Below, piece after piece: positions 30,169 to 39,057 of a DNA stretch of 64,000 nt (its first letter is position 1; each line of letters opens with the position of its first letter). The stretch spans positions 558,001 to 622,000 of the forward strand of contig NZ_CALFYO010000019.1 of assembly GCF_937952055.1 (NCBI RefSeq), in the 5' to 3' direction. Made by a program: the position numbers and the translations under genes. The notes beneath the pieces were generated by a model. That model did not search any database, had not been told where the DNA came from, and was given only the letters and a program-made list of their open reading frames with translations. Source of the DNA: an uncultured Piscinibacter sp. Lineage in GTDB: Bacteria > Pseudomonadota > Gammaproteobacteria > Burkholderiales > Burkholderiaceae_C.

Positions 30169-32478
30169 TCAGGCGCGTGAGCGCCCGCCGGCGTCGGCCA
30201 CGGCCAGCGCCGTCATGTTGACGATGCGGCGCACCGTGGCCGCCGGCGTGAGGATGTGCACCGGCGATCTCACGCCGAGCAGCATCGGCCCCACGGTGAC
30301 GCCCTTGCCGCCGGTCATCTTCAGCACGTTGAAGAGGATGTTCGCGGCGTCCAGGTTGGGCAGGATGAGCACGTTGGCGGCGCCGGCCAGGCGCGAGTCC
30401 GGAACGATGGCGCTGCGCAGCTCTTCGCTGAACACCGCGTCGCCCTGCAGTTCGCCGTCGGCCGGCACGTCGGGATGGCGCTGCACGAACAGGTCGCGCG
30501 CCGCGCGCATCTTGATCGCCGAGGCGCGCTTGCTGCTGCCGTACATCGAGTGCGAGACGAAGGCCAGCTTGGGCGGGATGCCGAAGCGCCGCACTTCCTC
30601 CGCAGCCATCGCGGCGATGTCGGCGAGTTGCTCGGCGTCCGGGTCATCGTTGACGAAGGTGTCGGCGATGAACAGCGTGTGCTTGTCCAGCATCAGCGCG
30701 TTCATGGTGGCGTAGCAGCGCGCGCCGGGCGCTGCACCGATGACTTCCTTGACGTGGTCGAAGTGGGCGTCGAAGCGGCCGACCAGGCCGCACAGCATCG
30801 CGTCGGCGTCGCCGAGGCGGACCATCAGCGAGCCGATGGTGGTGTTGGAGCGGCGCACCGCGGCCTTGGCCATGTCCGGCGTCACACCGTTGCGCGCGTT
30901 GGGTCGGTGATAGGCCTCCCAGTATTGCCGGAAGCGCACGTCGTCCTCGGGGTTGACCACCTCGAAGTCGCGCCCCGCCGCGAGGCGCAGACCGGCGCGC
31001 TCGATGCGCGAGCTGATCACCGCCGGCCGGCCGATGAGAATGGGCTTGACCAGCCTTTCATCGAGCGCGATCTGCACCGCGCGCAGCACGCGCTCGTCCT
31101 CGCCCTCGGCGTAGGCGATCCGCCGAGGCGCCGAGCGCGCGGCGGCGAACACCGGCCGCATGAACATGCCGGTGTGGGTGACGAAGCGGGTGAGCGACTG
31201 GCGGTAGGCCTCGAGGTCGGCGATCGGCCGCGTGGCCACGCCCGATTCCGCCGCCGCCCTGGCCACCGCCGGGGCGATGCGCAGGATGAGGCGCGAGTCG
31301 AACGGCGTGGGGATGATGTAGTCGGGGCCGAAGCGCAGCTCGCGACCGGCATAGGCCGAAGCCACCTCGGCGCTGATCTCGGCCTTGGCCAGCTCGGCGA
31401 TCTCGCGCACGCAGGCCACCTTCATCGCCTCGGTGATGCGTGTCGCGCCGCAGTCCAGTGCGCCGCGGAAGATGTAGGGGAAGCACAGGACGTTGTTGAC
31501 CTGGTTCGGGTAGTCCGAGCGGCCGGTGGCGATGATGCAATCGGACCGCGCCTGCTTGGCGAGTTCCGGGCGGATCTCCGGCTCCGGGTTGGCCAGCGCG
31601 AGGATGATCGGCTTGGGCGCCATGCCCGTGACCATCTCCGGCGTGATCGCGCCGGCCGCCGAGCAGCCCAGCACCACGTCGGCGCCGACCATGACGTCGG
31701 CCAGCGTGCGCGCGGAGGTCTTCTGCTGGTAGCGCTTCTTGGACTCGTCGAGCTTGTCCTCGCGGCGGTCGTGGATCACCCCTTTTGAATCGCAGACGAA
31801 GATGTTCTCCCGCTTCACGCCGAGTTCGACCAGCAGGTCCAGGCAGGCGATCGCCGCCGCACCGGCCCCGGAGACGGCGAGCTTGACCTCGCCGATCTTC
31901 TTGCCCACCAGTTCCAGCCCGTTGATGACCGCGGCGGCGGAGATGATCGCGGTGCCGTGCTGGTCGTCGTGGAAGACCGGGATGGTCATGCGTTCGCGCA
32001 GCTTGCGCTCGATGTAGAAGCACTCCGGCGCCTTGATGTCCTCGAGGTTGACGCCTCCCAAGGTGGGCTCGAGTGCGGCGATGATGTCGACCAGCTTGTC
32101 CGGGTCGTGCTCGGCGAGCTCGATGTCGAACACGTCGATGCCGGCGAATTTCTGGAACAGGCAGCCCTTGCCCTCCATCACCGGCTTGCCAGCCAGCGGC
32201 CCGATGTCGCCCAGGCCGAGCACCGCGGTGCCGTTGGTGACCACGCCGACCAGGTTGCCGCGCGAGGTGTACTCGGCGGCGAGCGACGGATCCTGCTCGA
32301 TGGCCAGGCAGGCATAGGCCACGCCGGGCGAGTAGGCGAGCGAGAGGTCCCGCTGGTTGGACAGCGGCTTGGTCGGCGTGACCGAGATTTTGCCGCGCAC
32401 CGGCATGCGGTGGTATTCGAGCGCGGCGTCACGCAGTGCCAGTTCGGCAGGTGACAGCGGTGCCTTGTTCTTTTCCAT
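30169..32478 (-). CDS. maeB: NADP-dependent malic enzyme with phosphotransacetylase-like domain
   Basis: 769 residues. The malic enzyme part (1-425) has SLAYSPGVAYACLAI, FHDDQHGTAI and the nucleotide-binding VSGAGAAAIACL; the C-terminal 340 residues are a phosphotransacetylase-type domain (PILIGRPAVI, FIADTFVNDDPDAEQLADIA) that acts as an allosteric sensor and is not catalytic in E. coli MaeB. It makes pyruvate and NADPH from malate. AAGGAAGGA precedes ATG 32478; an upstream frame of 30 codons is not used. Confidence 0.95.
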   Translation of the reverse strand: MEKNKAPLSPAELALRDAALEYHRMPVRGKISVTPTKPLSNQRDLSLAYSPGVAYACLAIEQDPSLAAEYTSRGNLVGVVTNGTAVLGLGDIGPLAGKPVMEGKGCLFQKFAGIDVFDIELAEHDPDKLVDIIAALEPTLGGVNLEDIKAPECFYIERKLRERMTIPVFHDDQHGTAIISAAAVINGLELVGKKIGEVKLAVSGAGAAAIACLDLLVELGVKRENIFVCDSKGVIHDRREDKLDESKKRYQQKTSARTLADVMVGADVVLGCSAAGAITPEMVTGMAPKPIILALANPEPEIRPELAKQARSDCIIATGRSDYPNQVNNVLCFPYIFRGALDCGATRITEAMKVACVREIAELAKAEISAEVASAYAGRELRFGPDYIIPTPFDSRLILRIAPAVARAAAESGVATRPIADLEAYRQSLTRFVTHTGMFMRPVFAAARSAPRRIAYAEGEDERVLRAVQIALDERLVKPILIGRPAVISSRIERAGLRLAAGRDFEVVNPEDDVRFRQYWEAYHRPNARNGVTPDMAKAAVRRSNTTIGSLMVRLGDADAMLCGLVGRFDAHFDHVKEVIGAAPGARCYATMNALMLDKHTLFIADTFVNDDPDAEQLADIAAMAAEEVRRFGIPPKLAFVSHSMYGSSKRASAIKMRAARDLFVQRHPDVPADGELQGDAVFSEELRSAIVPDSRLAGAANVLILPNLDAANILFNVLKMTGGKGVTVGPMLLGVRSPVHILTPAATVRRIVNMTALAVADAGGRSRA

Positions 32479-32588
32479 GGCGTCCTTCCTTCGGGGCAGC
32501 GGATCATCGACGACGTCATGGTGCGCCTTCGGCGGGGACGCGGCATCCGCGTTTCCCACGATCTTCACCGGCCGGTCCGCGCGCGCTC

Positions 32589-33347
32589 TCAGACTCCGAA
32601 GGCGAGCAGCCAGTCCGTCACTGCCTGCCAGGCCGCGGTCGGCCCGAGGAACACGCGCGCGACCTGCAACGTCACCAGGCAGGCGCCGGCCACCAGGTAA
32701 GTGCGGTGGAAGCGACCTTCACGGCGGCGGTCCCAGACCATCGCAGCCAGCAGCGGCAGGTCCGCGGCGAAACTCGGCAGAAGCGAGAACATCAGCGGAG
32801 GCGGATGGCCCGGCGAGAAGGGCACGCCGGCAGCCAGCGCGAGCAGGCGCGCGAAGGCCGGGGGCAGAATCGAAATGGTGGCCACCAGCATGAGCCGCTT
32901 GTGCACGTCGGGCCGCGGGAGGTTCGCCAGCGCCACCGCCACGGTGGCGGCAAAGAACACCACGATGCTGATCGGCACGATGGAGAACGCGCGGTTCTGC
33001 GCCTCCAGCCCGAGCGCCGCTCCGATCCGGATGCTGTGCAGCGCGGCCAAGATGCCGACGAAGAGCATGGCCGTGGCCAGCGAGACGCCCAGCAGGCCCA
33101 GCGAGCGGTGGCGGGCGACACGACCGCTGGCGACCCACAGGGTCTGCAGGATGAAGTACACCATCCAGGCGGAGAACAGCAGCCCGTGCAGGTGCAGGAT
33201 CGACGCGCCGGTGAAGCGGCCGGAGGCCAGCGGTGCCCAGTAGGTCGGGGTGAAGCCAGCGAATGCGATCACGGCGCAGACCCAGGCCATGACCACGTAC
33301 AGGCCGCTGGCCTTGCGCTTGGCGCCGGGGAGGACTGCGGTCGTCAT
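32589..33347 (-). CDS. Multi-pass membrane protein of unknown function
   Basis: 252 residues with about seven hydrophobic helices (LYVVMAWVCAVIAFAGFTP, LHGLLFSAWMVYFILQTLWV, LGLLGVSLATAMLFVGILAAL, IVPISIVVFFAATVAVALANL and so on), with His residues in HLHGLLFSAW and RHRSLGLLG. ATG 33347 is chosen, as the upstream 16 residues are not hydrophobic and include Cys/Arg-rich sequence. I do not recognise a named family. Confidence 0.78.
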   Translation of the reverse strand: MTTAVLPGAKRKASGLYVVMAWVCAVIAFAGFTPTYWAPLASGRFTGASILHLHGLLFSAWMVYFILQTLWVASGRVARHRSLGLLGVSLATAMLFVGILAALHSIRIGAALGLEAQNRAFSIVPISIVVFFAATVAVALANLPRPDVHKRLMLVATISILPPAFARLLALAAGVPFSPGHPPPLMFSLLPSFAADLPLLAAMVWDRRREGRFHRTYLVAGACLVTLQVARVFLGPTAAWQAVTDWLLAFGV

Positions 33348-33456
33348 GGGCTGCTGCCCTGGTGGCACGCCGGACTGGCAGCGCCGATGGTGCACCTTGC
33401 TCCGGACCGCAGCAAGGGCGTTTTCCGCCGGGGCGGGCAGGGTCTACCATTGCCGC

Positions 33457-33816
33457 ATGATGTCCGCGTCCCGCTGCATCCTGCCGCTCGTGCTCGCGTT
33501 ACCCGCAGTCGCCCTGCCGGCGGAAGAGGCCTGGCCGTTGGCCGGGCAGCAGGGTCTGGTGCGCTTCGTCATCGTGCCGGCTGCACAGGCCAGGGATGCG
33601 CAGGCCTACGCCCGCCAGATCCAGCTGCTGTGCGAGCCCGACCGCACCTGCTTCATCAACTTCTACACCAACAGCAGCGGTGCCCCAGTGGCCATGCCGC
33701 TGCCCGAAGCGATTGCCGACGAGGCCACCGCCACCTACCGGCGCTCGTCCAAGCAGGGCGCCGAGCGCTTCCTGTGGAGCTGCCGGATGAAGATGCCCCA
33801 GGAAGGCTGCTTCTAG
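33457..33816 (+). CDS. Small secreted hypothetical protein (119 aa)
   Basis: 119 residues. A signal peptide (MMSASRCILPLVLALPAVALPAEE, cleavage about 22) is followed by a small domain containing RQIQLLCEPDRTCFINFYTN and a C-terminal LWSCRMKMPQEGCF. Four cysteines could form two disulfides in the periplasm. Two adjacent ATGs (33457, 33460) are possible starts. Its TAG shares CTAG with the convergent gene. Unknown function. Confidence 0.72.
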   Translation: MMSASRCILPLVLALPAVALPAEEAWPLAGQQGLVRFVIVPAAQARDAQAYARQIQLLCEPDRTCFINFYTNSSGAPVAMPLPEAIADEATATYRRSSKQGAERFLWSCRMKMPQEGCF

Positions 33817-34133
33817 TCGACGAACTGGGCGCGCACCACGCGCCACTCCTGCGTGCCGGCGTCGCTGCGCGAGCAGCCCAGCGGCTCGGGTTCGGCGCCG
33901 GGGGCCAACTCCGAGCGTGATCGGTCGCCGGTGCCCACGCCCATGTGATAGCGGTCGAGCCAGACGCGGATCCTGCGCGTCGGATGCGTGTTTTTCACCT
34001 GGATCTGCGTGGCGTTGCGCATCACGCAGTTCGCCGCATGCTCCTCGACAAACTTCAAGTACTTCGCCGGATCGTCCTGCGCGTGCGCCGCGGCGCACGC
34101 GAGCAGGGTGAGGGCGCTCAGCGCTTGCCTCAT
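33813..34133 (-). CDS. Small secreted hypothetical protein (106 aa)
   Basis: 106 residues with a signal peptide (RQALSALTLLACAAAHA) and a beta-rich mature part with IQVKNTHPTRRIRVWLDRY, LAPGAEPEPLGCS and EWRVVRAQFVD; the DDPAKYLKFVEEHAANCVMRN segment precedes it. ATG 34133 overlaps the stop of the alpha/beta hydrolase (34130-34133), so the two are translationally coupled. Unknown function. Confidence 0.72.
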   Translation of the reverse strand: MRQALSALTLLACAAAHAQDDPAKYLKFVEEHAANCVMRNATQIQVKNTHPTRRIRVWLDRYHMGVGTGDRSRSELAPGAEPEPLGCSRSDAGTQEWRVVRAQFVD

Positions 34134-35335
34134 GACAACCACTCCTTCAAGGTCGCGTACACCTCGGCGCGGTCGAGCAGGTCGAGGTGGTTCATGCCGT
34201 GGCCGATCCATTGTCGTTCGGCCGGGAAGGCCAGGGTGCGCGCGGGGTCGCTGTGGCGGCCTAGCGCACTGTCCAGCGGCACCAGCCCGTCGCCGAGCAA
34301 CCGCTCCTTCAGCGTGCCGCGGTGTGCGCCCAGGCTCGCGGCCAGCGCGTAGCAGCGCACGCCCTCGGGCAGCGGCACCGGCTGGCGGCGGTCGCCGCCG
34401 CGAGCGAAGCGGTCGCGGCCGACCCAGTCCTCGTCGAGCAGGTGGCCGTGGCGCAAATCGGTGATGCCGGCGCTGCGCACGCGGCCGAGCCGTGCGAACG
34501 GCGCCGCATAGGGCGTGGCGCCAAGCACCAGGTCGACCCAGTGGCCGGCGCGCTCCAGTGGTGCGCCGTGGTGCGGCGTGCCGAGGAAGACCAGGTCGCC
34601 GACCTTCTCGCTCCAGTGCTGTCCCGCCTGGTCGGCCAGGTGCAGCGCGCTGCGCGCCACCAGCCCGCCCATGCTGTGGCCGACGATGGCCAGGCGTTGC
34701 AGCGGCTGCGGCCAGGCCTCGACCAGCCGCGCCATCAGCTGCGCGAAGGCATGGCCATTGATCGAGACGTGCTGGCCGCTGTTGTAGCGCAGGTAGACCG
34801 GCGTCCAGCCGAGGTCGCGCGCCAGCGCCTCGCCGTGGTCGTGGCCGTTGCGCTGCCATTGCAGGTCGCTCATGCACAGGCCATGGACCAGCACGAGCAG
34901 TCGACCGCTCGGCGCGCCCAGTGCGGCGGCGAGCGCCTCGCGCTCCAGCGTCAGCGCCTGGCCGTCGCGACGCAGCGCCATCGGCGTGGCCAGCGGATTG
35001 CCGCTGGCCACCAGGTAATCGCCGAGCACGCCGTTGAGCGCGGCGACGATGGCTTCGCGCTCGCGGCCGGTCTCGTAGTGGCCCAGCGCCGGGGCGAGCA
35101 GGCCGAGCAGCGCTTCGATGCTGCCGCCGGCCACGCGCGTGACGCCGCGGATGGTCTTGTAGACGAGGCCGCTGAGGCCGTCGGTGCGGCCGTCGAGGGC
35201 CGCACGCGAGCCCGGCAGCCGTGCGATGCGTTCGTGCATCGCCTCGACCAGGCTGGCCAGGCCGGCGGTGGCGTCGGTGGCCAGGCGGGCCGCGCCGCGC
35301 AGGTCGTGGGCCTTGGAAGGCGGGGTGGTGCTCAT
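34130..35335 (-). CDS. Alpha/beta hydrolase, PGAP1/lipase-like
   Basis: 401 residues. An N-terminal helical region precedes an alpha/beta-hydrolase fold with LLVLVHGLCMSDLQW, nucleophile elbow GHSMGGL and a HGMNHLDLL segment carrying the likely catalytic His. The layout fits PGAP1-like esterases/lipases. Its gene and the small secreted protein after it share ATGA. Substrate unknown. Confidence 0.82.
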   Translation of the reverse strand: MSTTPPSKAHDLRGAARLATDATAGLASLVEAMHERIARLPGSRAALDGRTDGLSGLVYKTIRGVTRVAGGSIEALLGLLAPALGHYETGREREAIVAALNGVLGDYLVASGNPLATPMALRRDGQALTLEREALAAALGAPSGRLLVLVHGLCMSDLQWQRNGHDHGEALARDLGWTPVYLRYNSGQHVSINGHAFAQLMARLVEAWPQPLQRLAIVGHSMGGLVARSALHLADQAGQHWSEKVGDLVFLGTPHHGAPLERAGHWVDLVLGATPYAAPFARLGRVRSAGITDLRHGHLLDEDWVGRDRFARGGDRRQPVPLPEGVRCYALAASLGAHRGTLKERLLGDGLVPLDSALGRHSDPARTLAFPAERQWIGHGMNHLDLLDRAEVYATLKEWLS

Positions 35336-35488
35336 CGGTCCGGCCGCAGTGGTGGAGGGGCCAGTATCGGCGACGGACCGTGCCCGGCGCGGCGGCGGCT
35401 GGCGGGCACGCCGAAGGCTCAGCCGCCGTCCCCGCGATGCGCCAGCGCATTGACGCAGCGCAGCGACGGCCTCGCCATGGAGGTCACC

Positions 35489-36076
35489 ATGGAACCCCTG
35501 TCTCCTCCGGAGTCGCGCATGAAGCAGCCTGTGCAGATCACTTTTCATGGCATGGACCGTTCCGATGCCGTCGAGGACGCGGTGCGCAAGCGGGTCGAAC
35601 ACCTCGATCGCTTCGCCAGCGACGTCATGAGTTGCCGTGTCGTCGTCGACCTGCTGCAGAAGCACAAGCACCAGGGCCGGCCGTTCGGCGTGCGCATCGA
35701 CCTGACGTTGCCCGGGCACGAACTGGTGGTGGACCGGGTCGAGCACGAGGACGTCTATGTCGCGCTGCGCGACGCCTTCGACGACATGACGCGCCAGCTC
35801 GAGGACGTGGTGCGACAGCGCCGTGGCGACGAGAAGCAGCACCCGCGCGAGCTGCACGGGGAGGTCGTGAGGCTGAACGACGACGGGGGCTTCGGCTTCA
35901 TCCGCGCGGCCGATGGCCAGGAGTACTACTTCGGCCGCGACAACCTCGCCTCGGGGCGTTTCGAGCAGTTGCAGATCGGCACGGCCGTACAGTTCATCGC
36001 CGAGCTGGCGGCACAGGGTCTGCAGGCGAAGCGGGTCAGCCTGGGCAAGCACGGCATGGGTGGGGTGCAGGCATGA
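35489..36076 (+). CDS. Hibernation-promoting factor (HPF/RaiA) fused to a cold-shock domain
   Basis: 195 residues. The N-terminal ribosome-associated inhibitor fold (QPVQITFHGMDRSDAVEDAVRKRVEHLDRF ... HELVVDRVEHEDVYVALRDAFDDMTRQLED) is followed from about 122 by a cold-shock domain (ELHGEVVRLNDDGGFGFIRAADGQEYYFGRDNL). The fused form would bind ribosomes and RNA together. GGAGGT lies 4 bases before ATG 35489; ATG 35519 (MKQPVQ) is an alternative start better matching the usual family N-terminus. It overlaps the next gene (ATGA, 36073-36076). Confidence 0.88.
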   Translation: MEPLSPPESRMKQPVQITFHGMDRSDAVEDAVRKRVEHLDRFASDVMSCRVVVDLLQKHKHQGRPFGVRIDLTLPGHELVVDRVEHEDVYVALRDAFDDMTRQLEDVVRQRRGDEKQHPRELHGEVVRLNDDGGFGFIRAADGQEYYFGRDNLASGRFEQLQIGTAVQFIAELAAQGLQAKRVSLGKHGMGGVQA

Positions 36077-36396
36077 ACGCACCGAAGCATGCGAAACCGC
36101 CCGTGCCGCCCGCGGTGGCGGCCATTCCGGAGGCGGTGCCGGCCGAGCCCGAACGCATCGTGCAGCGGCCCGACGGCTACCACTGGATCGCTCCCGACGG
36201 CCGGCAGGAGTTCGGCCCGTTCGAGACGCTGGAGGACGCGCGCGCCGACATGCTCGATGCGGCCGACGAAAGCGCGCCCCAGCCCGGCGAGGCGCTGCAG
36301 GAAGCCGAGAGCGAGATCGGCATCGCCGACTGGATCGACCCCGAGACCGGCGAACCCGCCGAAGGCACGAGCCCGCCGCATCTGGACGAGGAATGA
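36073..36396 (+). CDS. Hypothetical acidic protein (107 aa)
   Basis: 107 residues, Pro/Glu-rich, no membrane segment. A short central module, RPDGYHWIAPDGRQEFGPFETLEDARADML, resembles a repeat-like beta-alpha unit that occurs in small proteins of this group. It is translationally coupled to both neighbours: start in ATGA with the HPF gene, stop in ATGA with the next gene. Function unknown. Confidence 0.72.
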   Translation: MNAPKHAKPPVPPAVAAIPEAVPAEPERIVQRPDGYHWIAPDGRQEFGPFETLEDARADMLDAADESAPQPGEALQEAESEIGIADWIDPETGEPAEGTSPPHLDEE

Positions 36397-37304
36397 CGCG
36401 CCTGCGGCTGGCGGTGGTCGGCTGGGGGCGGCTGGGCAGGGCCTGCGCGGCGGCGCTTCGTGAGGCCCCGCAACTCACGCTGGCAGGGGTGGTGCGACGA
36501 GCTGCATCCCTGGACGAAACCTCGCTCAGCGGTGCCCATGGTGCGCCCTTCGTGTCGCACGTGCGCGACCTCGTCGGGGTCGACGCCGCACTGCTGTGCG
36601 TGCGCACCGAGGCGGCCCCCGACGCCGCGCGGGAACTGCTGCAGATGCGCGTGCCGATCGTCGAATGCGCCGCCTTCGAGGGGCAGGCGCTGCGCGAGCA
36701 CCACGCGCACATCGCGCACCTGGCCGAGCGGTATCGCGTCACCGCGGTGGTCGGTGCCGGCTGGGACCCCGGCGTGCTGCCGCAGCTGCGGCATCTGTTC
36801 GAGCTGCTGATCCCGAACGGCCAGACGCACGTCAGCCGGCACCTCGCGCCCGGTCTGCATCACAGCGCCGAGGCCGAACGCGTGCCCGGCGTGCAGGGCG
36901 CTCTGAGCAGCGAGCTGCCCGATGCCGCCGGCGGCGCGCAACGCATCGTCTACGTGCAGCTGGCGCGCGGCGCCGAGTTCGAGCGCGTCCGCCGGCAGAT
37001 CGAGGGCGACCCACTGTACGCCGACGAGCCCACCCAGGTGCTGCCCGTGCCCGACCTGGCGACGCTGGAGACCGAGCAGCGCGGCGTGCTGATCGAGCGT
37101 GTGCAGGAAGGCGCCGCCGGGCCGCACGCCAGCCTCCTGCTCGAGGCGCGCGTCGACGACGCGGCCTTCAGCGCGCGCCTGATGCTCGATGCCGCGGGCG
37201 CCATTGCCGGGCTGTCGCATCAGGCCTGGCGCTACACGCCGTCCGGGCTGGTGCCGCTGACCGAGGCGCCGGCGCATGGGGCGGGCGCGCGGCGACGCGC
37301 CTAG
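36393..37304 (+). CDS. Diaminopimelate dehydrogenase-like NAD(P)-binding protein
   Basis: 303 residues. An N-terminal Rossmann domain (LRLAVVGWGRLGRA) and a Ddh-like second domain with GAGWDPGVLPQLRHLF and GLHHSAEAERVPGVQGAL, comparable to GWDPG and GHSDAVRRIPGV of meso-diaminopimelate D-dehydrogenase. The usual substrate residues are only partly kept (GHSDA reads LHHSA), so the substrate may differ. Coupled to the preceding small gene; its TAG shares CTAG with the convergent YbhB-type gene. Confidence 0.65.
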   Translation: MTRLRLAVVGWGRLGRACAAALREAPQLTLAGVVRRAASLDETSLSGAHGAPFVSHVRDLVGVDAALLCVRTEAAPDAARELLQMRVPIVECAAFEGQALREHHAHIAHLAERYRVTAVVGAGWDPGVLPQLRHLFELLIPNGQTHVSRHLAPGLHHSAEAERVPGVQGALSSELPDAAGGAQRIVYVQLARGAEFERVRRQIEGDPLYADEPTQVLPVPDLATLETEQRGVLIERVQEGAAGPHASLLLEARVDDAAFSARLMLDAAGAIAGLSHQAWRYTPSGLVPLTEAPAHGAGARRRA

Positions 37305-37768
37305 GGGTGCTGCCTCGCGTAGGTGCCGACCAGTTCCGCCTGCGCGAGCACATGGCCGCGCATCGCCTGTTCGAGCGCGTGCTTGTCGGGTTGGCCGAGG
37401 TCGTGCAACACGGCATCGAGGGCGTAAAGCTTGAAGAAGTAGCGGTGCCGGCCGATCGGCGGGCAGGGGCCGCCCCAGCCGCTGCGGTGCCAGTCGTTGC
37501 GCCCTTCGCGCGTGCCGATCGGCAACGGGCGGCCGCCCTCGGGCAGGCCGGCGGCAGCAGGCGGGATGTCGTAGAGCACCCAATGCACCCAGGTGCGCTG
37601 CGGCGCGGCCGGGTCCGGTGCGTCGGGATCGTCGACGATCAGGGCTAGGCTCAGGGTACCGGCGGGAAGCCCGCTCCATTGCAGCGCCGGCGCGATGTCG
37701 TCGCCATCGCAGGTGTGACGGCGCGGGATCTCGCCGTGCGGCGCAAAGGCCGTGGAGCCGAGTTTCAT
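37301..37768 (-). CDS. YbhB/YbcL family (Raf kinase inhibitor-like/PEBP) protein
   Basis: 155 residues with the PEBP fold signatures IPRRHTCDGDDIAPALQW, LIVDDPDAPDP, WVHWVLYDIPP and GRHRYFFKLYALD. Members bind small ligands or phosphorylated groups; the role in this organism is unknown. GGAGAG precedes ATG 37768 by 6 bases, and the ATG overlaps the stop of the HhH protein gene. Function by family only. Confidence 0.9.
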   Translation of the reverse strand: MKLGSTAFAPHGEIPRRHTCDGDDIAPALQWSGLPAGTLSLALIVDDPDAPDPAAPQRTWVHWVLYDIPPAAAGLPEGGRPLPIGTREGRNDWHRSGWGGPCPPIGRHRYFFKLYALDAVLHDLGQPDKHALEQAMRGHVLAQAELVGTYARQHP

Positions 37769-38706
37769 GGTGAACTCTCCTGGGTGGTCGGCGCGTAGAA
37801 CGAGCGGCACTCGTCCTCGCGCCCGCGCACCACGCGCCGCCCCGCGAGCGTGCCGCGGCCGGCGGTCACCACGGTGTACTGACGTTCGTGATGCGACCCG
37901 TCCTCGGCATAGATCACCACCCAGTCGCGCACGCGGCCGAGTTGGTGGGCGCGCGCCGTGTTCGAGAACAGCGCGGTGAAGCCCCAGTCGCCGCGCCGCG
38001 TGTGCAGCACCGGCAGCCAGGCCTTGCCTTCGGGATTGAAGCGCCGTGGTGCGATGGTGGGCAGCGTGCCGGCCTCGGCGCCGGCGCGGAAGGCACGGTC
38101 GACATCGAGCAAGGCCTCGATCGGCGGCGCATGGTCCGCTCCCGCCGCAGGGTGGCGGCGGCGCATCGCGCGCTCGCGGTCGAGCATTTGCGTCAGGGCG
38201 GCCCGGATCGCAGCGGCGCGGCGCGCGCCGAGCCCGGGCAGTCGCTCCAGCCGGCCGTCGTGCGCGGCGACCTCCAGCGCCTCCAGCGTGTCGACGCCGA
38301 GTTCGTCGTGCAGTTGCAGCGCGAGCCGCGGCCCCACGCCGGGGATGGTGCGGAACAGCGCTTCCGGGTTCGCCCCACCGCGCAGGCGCTCCAGCTTGCC
38401 CCAGCGGCCGGACTGCAGAATTTCGCCGATCGCGGCTGCGATGCCCGCGCCGACGGTCGGCATGGCGTCCAGCCCGGCCAGCCCGTGGCGTTCGAAGATC
38501 GTGCGCACGCTCTCCGGCCACGCCGCCACCGTGTCGGCGGCATGGCGGTAGGCGGCGATGCGAAACGCGTTGTCCTCGCCCTGCGCCTGCAGCAGCGCCG
38601 CCATCTCGCGCAGCAGATCGGCGACGGCGGCGTTGCCGGACGCCGGCACTGCGGTGGCGGTCGCCGCGCTGCCGCGCGTGTCGGGCATCGAGACTGGACT
38701 GGGCAT
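37765..38706 (-). CDS. Polymerase-X-type helix-hairpin-helix protein without polymerase domain
   Basis: 313 residues. Residues 25-185 match the 8-kDa/fingers part of family X polymerases, with two HhH repeats (VGAGIAAAIGEILQSGRWGKLERLRG, IPGVGPRLALQLHDELGVDTLEAL, LPGLGARRAAAIRAAL). The catalytic palm with its nucleotidyltransferase motif is absent and replaced by a C-terminal domain of about 110 residues (RRFNPEGKAWLPVLHTRRGDWGFTALFSNT ... GRRVVRGREDECRSFYAP). It probably binds DNA ends or gaps. Coupled to the YbhB-type gene. Confidence 0.78.
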   Translation of the reverse strand: MPSPVSMPDTRGSAATATAVPASGNAAVADLLREMAALLQAQGEDNAFRIAAYRHAADTVAAWPESVRTIFERHGLAGLDAMPTVGAGIAAAIGEILQSGRWGKLERLRGGANPEALFRTIPGVGPRLALQLHDELGVDTLEALEVAAHDGRLERLPGLGARRAAAIRAALTQMLDRERAMRRRHPAAGADHAPPIEALLDVDRAFRAGAEAGTLPTIAPRRFNPEGKAWLPVLHTRRGDWGFTALFSNTARAHQLGRVRDWVVIYAEDGSHHERQYTVVTAGRGTLAGRRVVRGREDECRSFYAPTTQESSP

Positions 38707-38859
38707 CGGGACACTCTGGTCGACCGGTGTCAGCGTGCCGCTCGGCCCCGTGGCGGCGATTGAGGGGAATCAACGCTGACCGCCGCAGGGCGGCGCGTCG
38801 CGTTGCCCGGCTGGACCGTGCCCGAAAGGGCCGCGGCTGCCCGGCGATCCGTTCGCTCT

Positions 38860-39057
38860 CTAGGACTGGAGCTCGATGTAGGCGATGGCGAAGGCCGACG
38901 CCACGACGAGGGCCACCAACAAGCCGACGCCGAGCGTCGTCACGCGCGCTCGCCGAGTCGACGCGCTGTCGTAGTCGATGGCCCAGCCGCAGGCGCGGCA
39001 GCGTGCATCCTTTCTGGGCAGCGGCCGACTGCAGCCGGCACACGTGTACTTTGCCAT
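38860..39057 (-). CDS. Small zinc-ribbon membrane protein (65 aa)
   Basis: 65 residues: an N-terminal zinc ribbon (CAGC...CRACGW, two CxxC pairs at 6-9 and 20-23) and one transmembrane helix (about 41-61, LGVGLLVALVVASAFAIAYIEL). ATG 39057. No close functional neighbour; the region to tRNA-Thr holds a terminator only. Function unknown. Confidence 0.75.
   Translation of the reverse strand: MAKYTCAGCSRPLPRKDARCRACGWAIDYDSASTRRARVTTLGVGLLVALVVASAFAIAYIELQS

Noticed and set aside
34130..36742. A very long minus-strand open frame (870 codons) across several genes
   Set aside because: Only the part up to 35335 has alpha/beta-hydrolase sequence; the rest is antisense to the HPF and Ddh-like genes, an effect of high GC.
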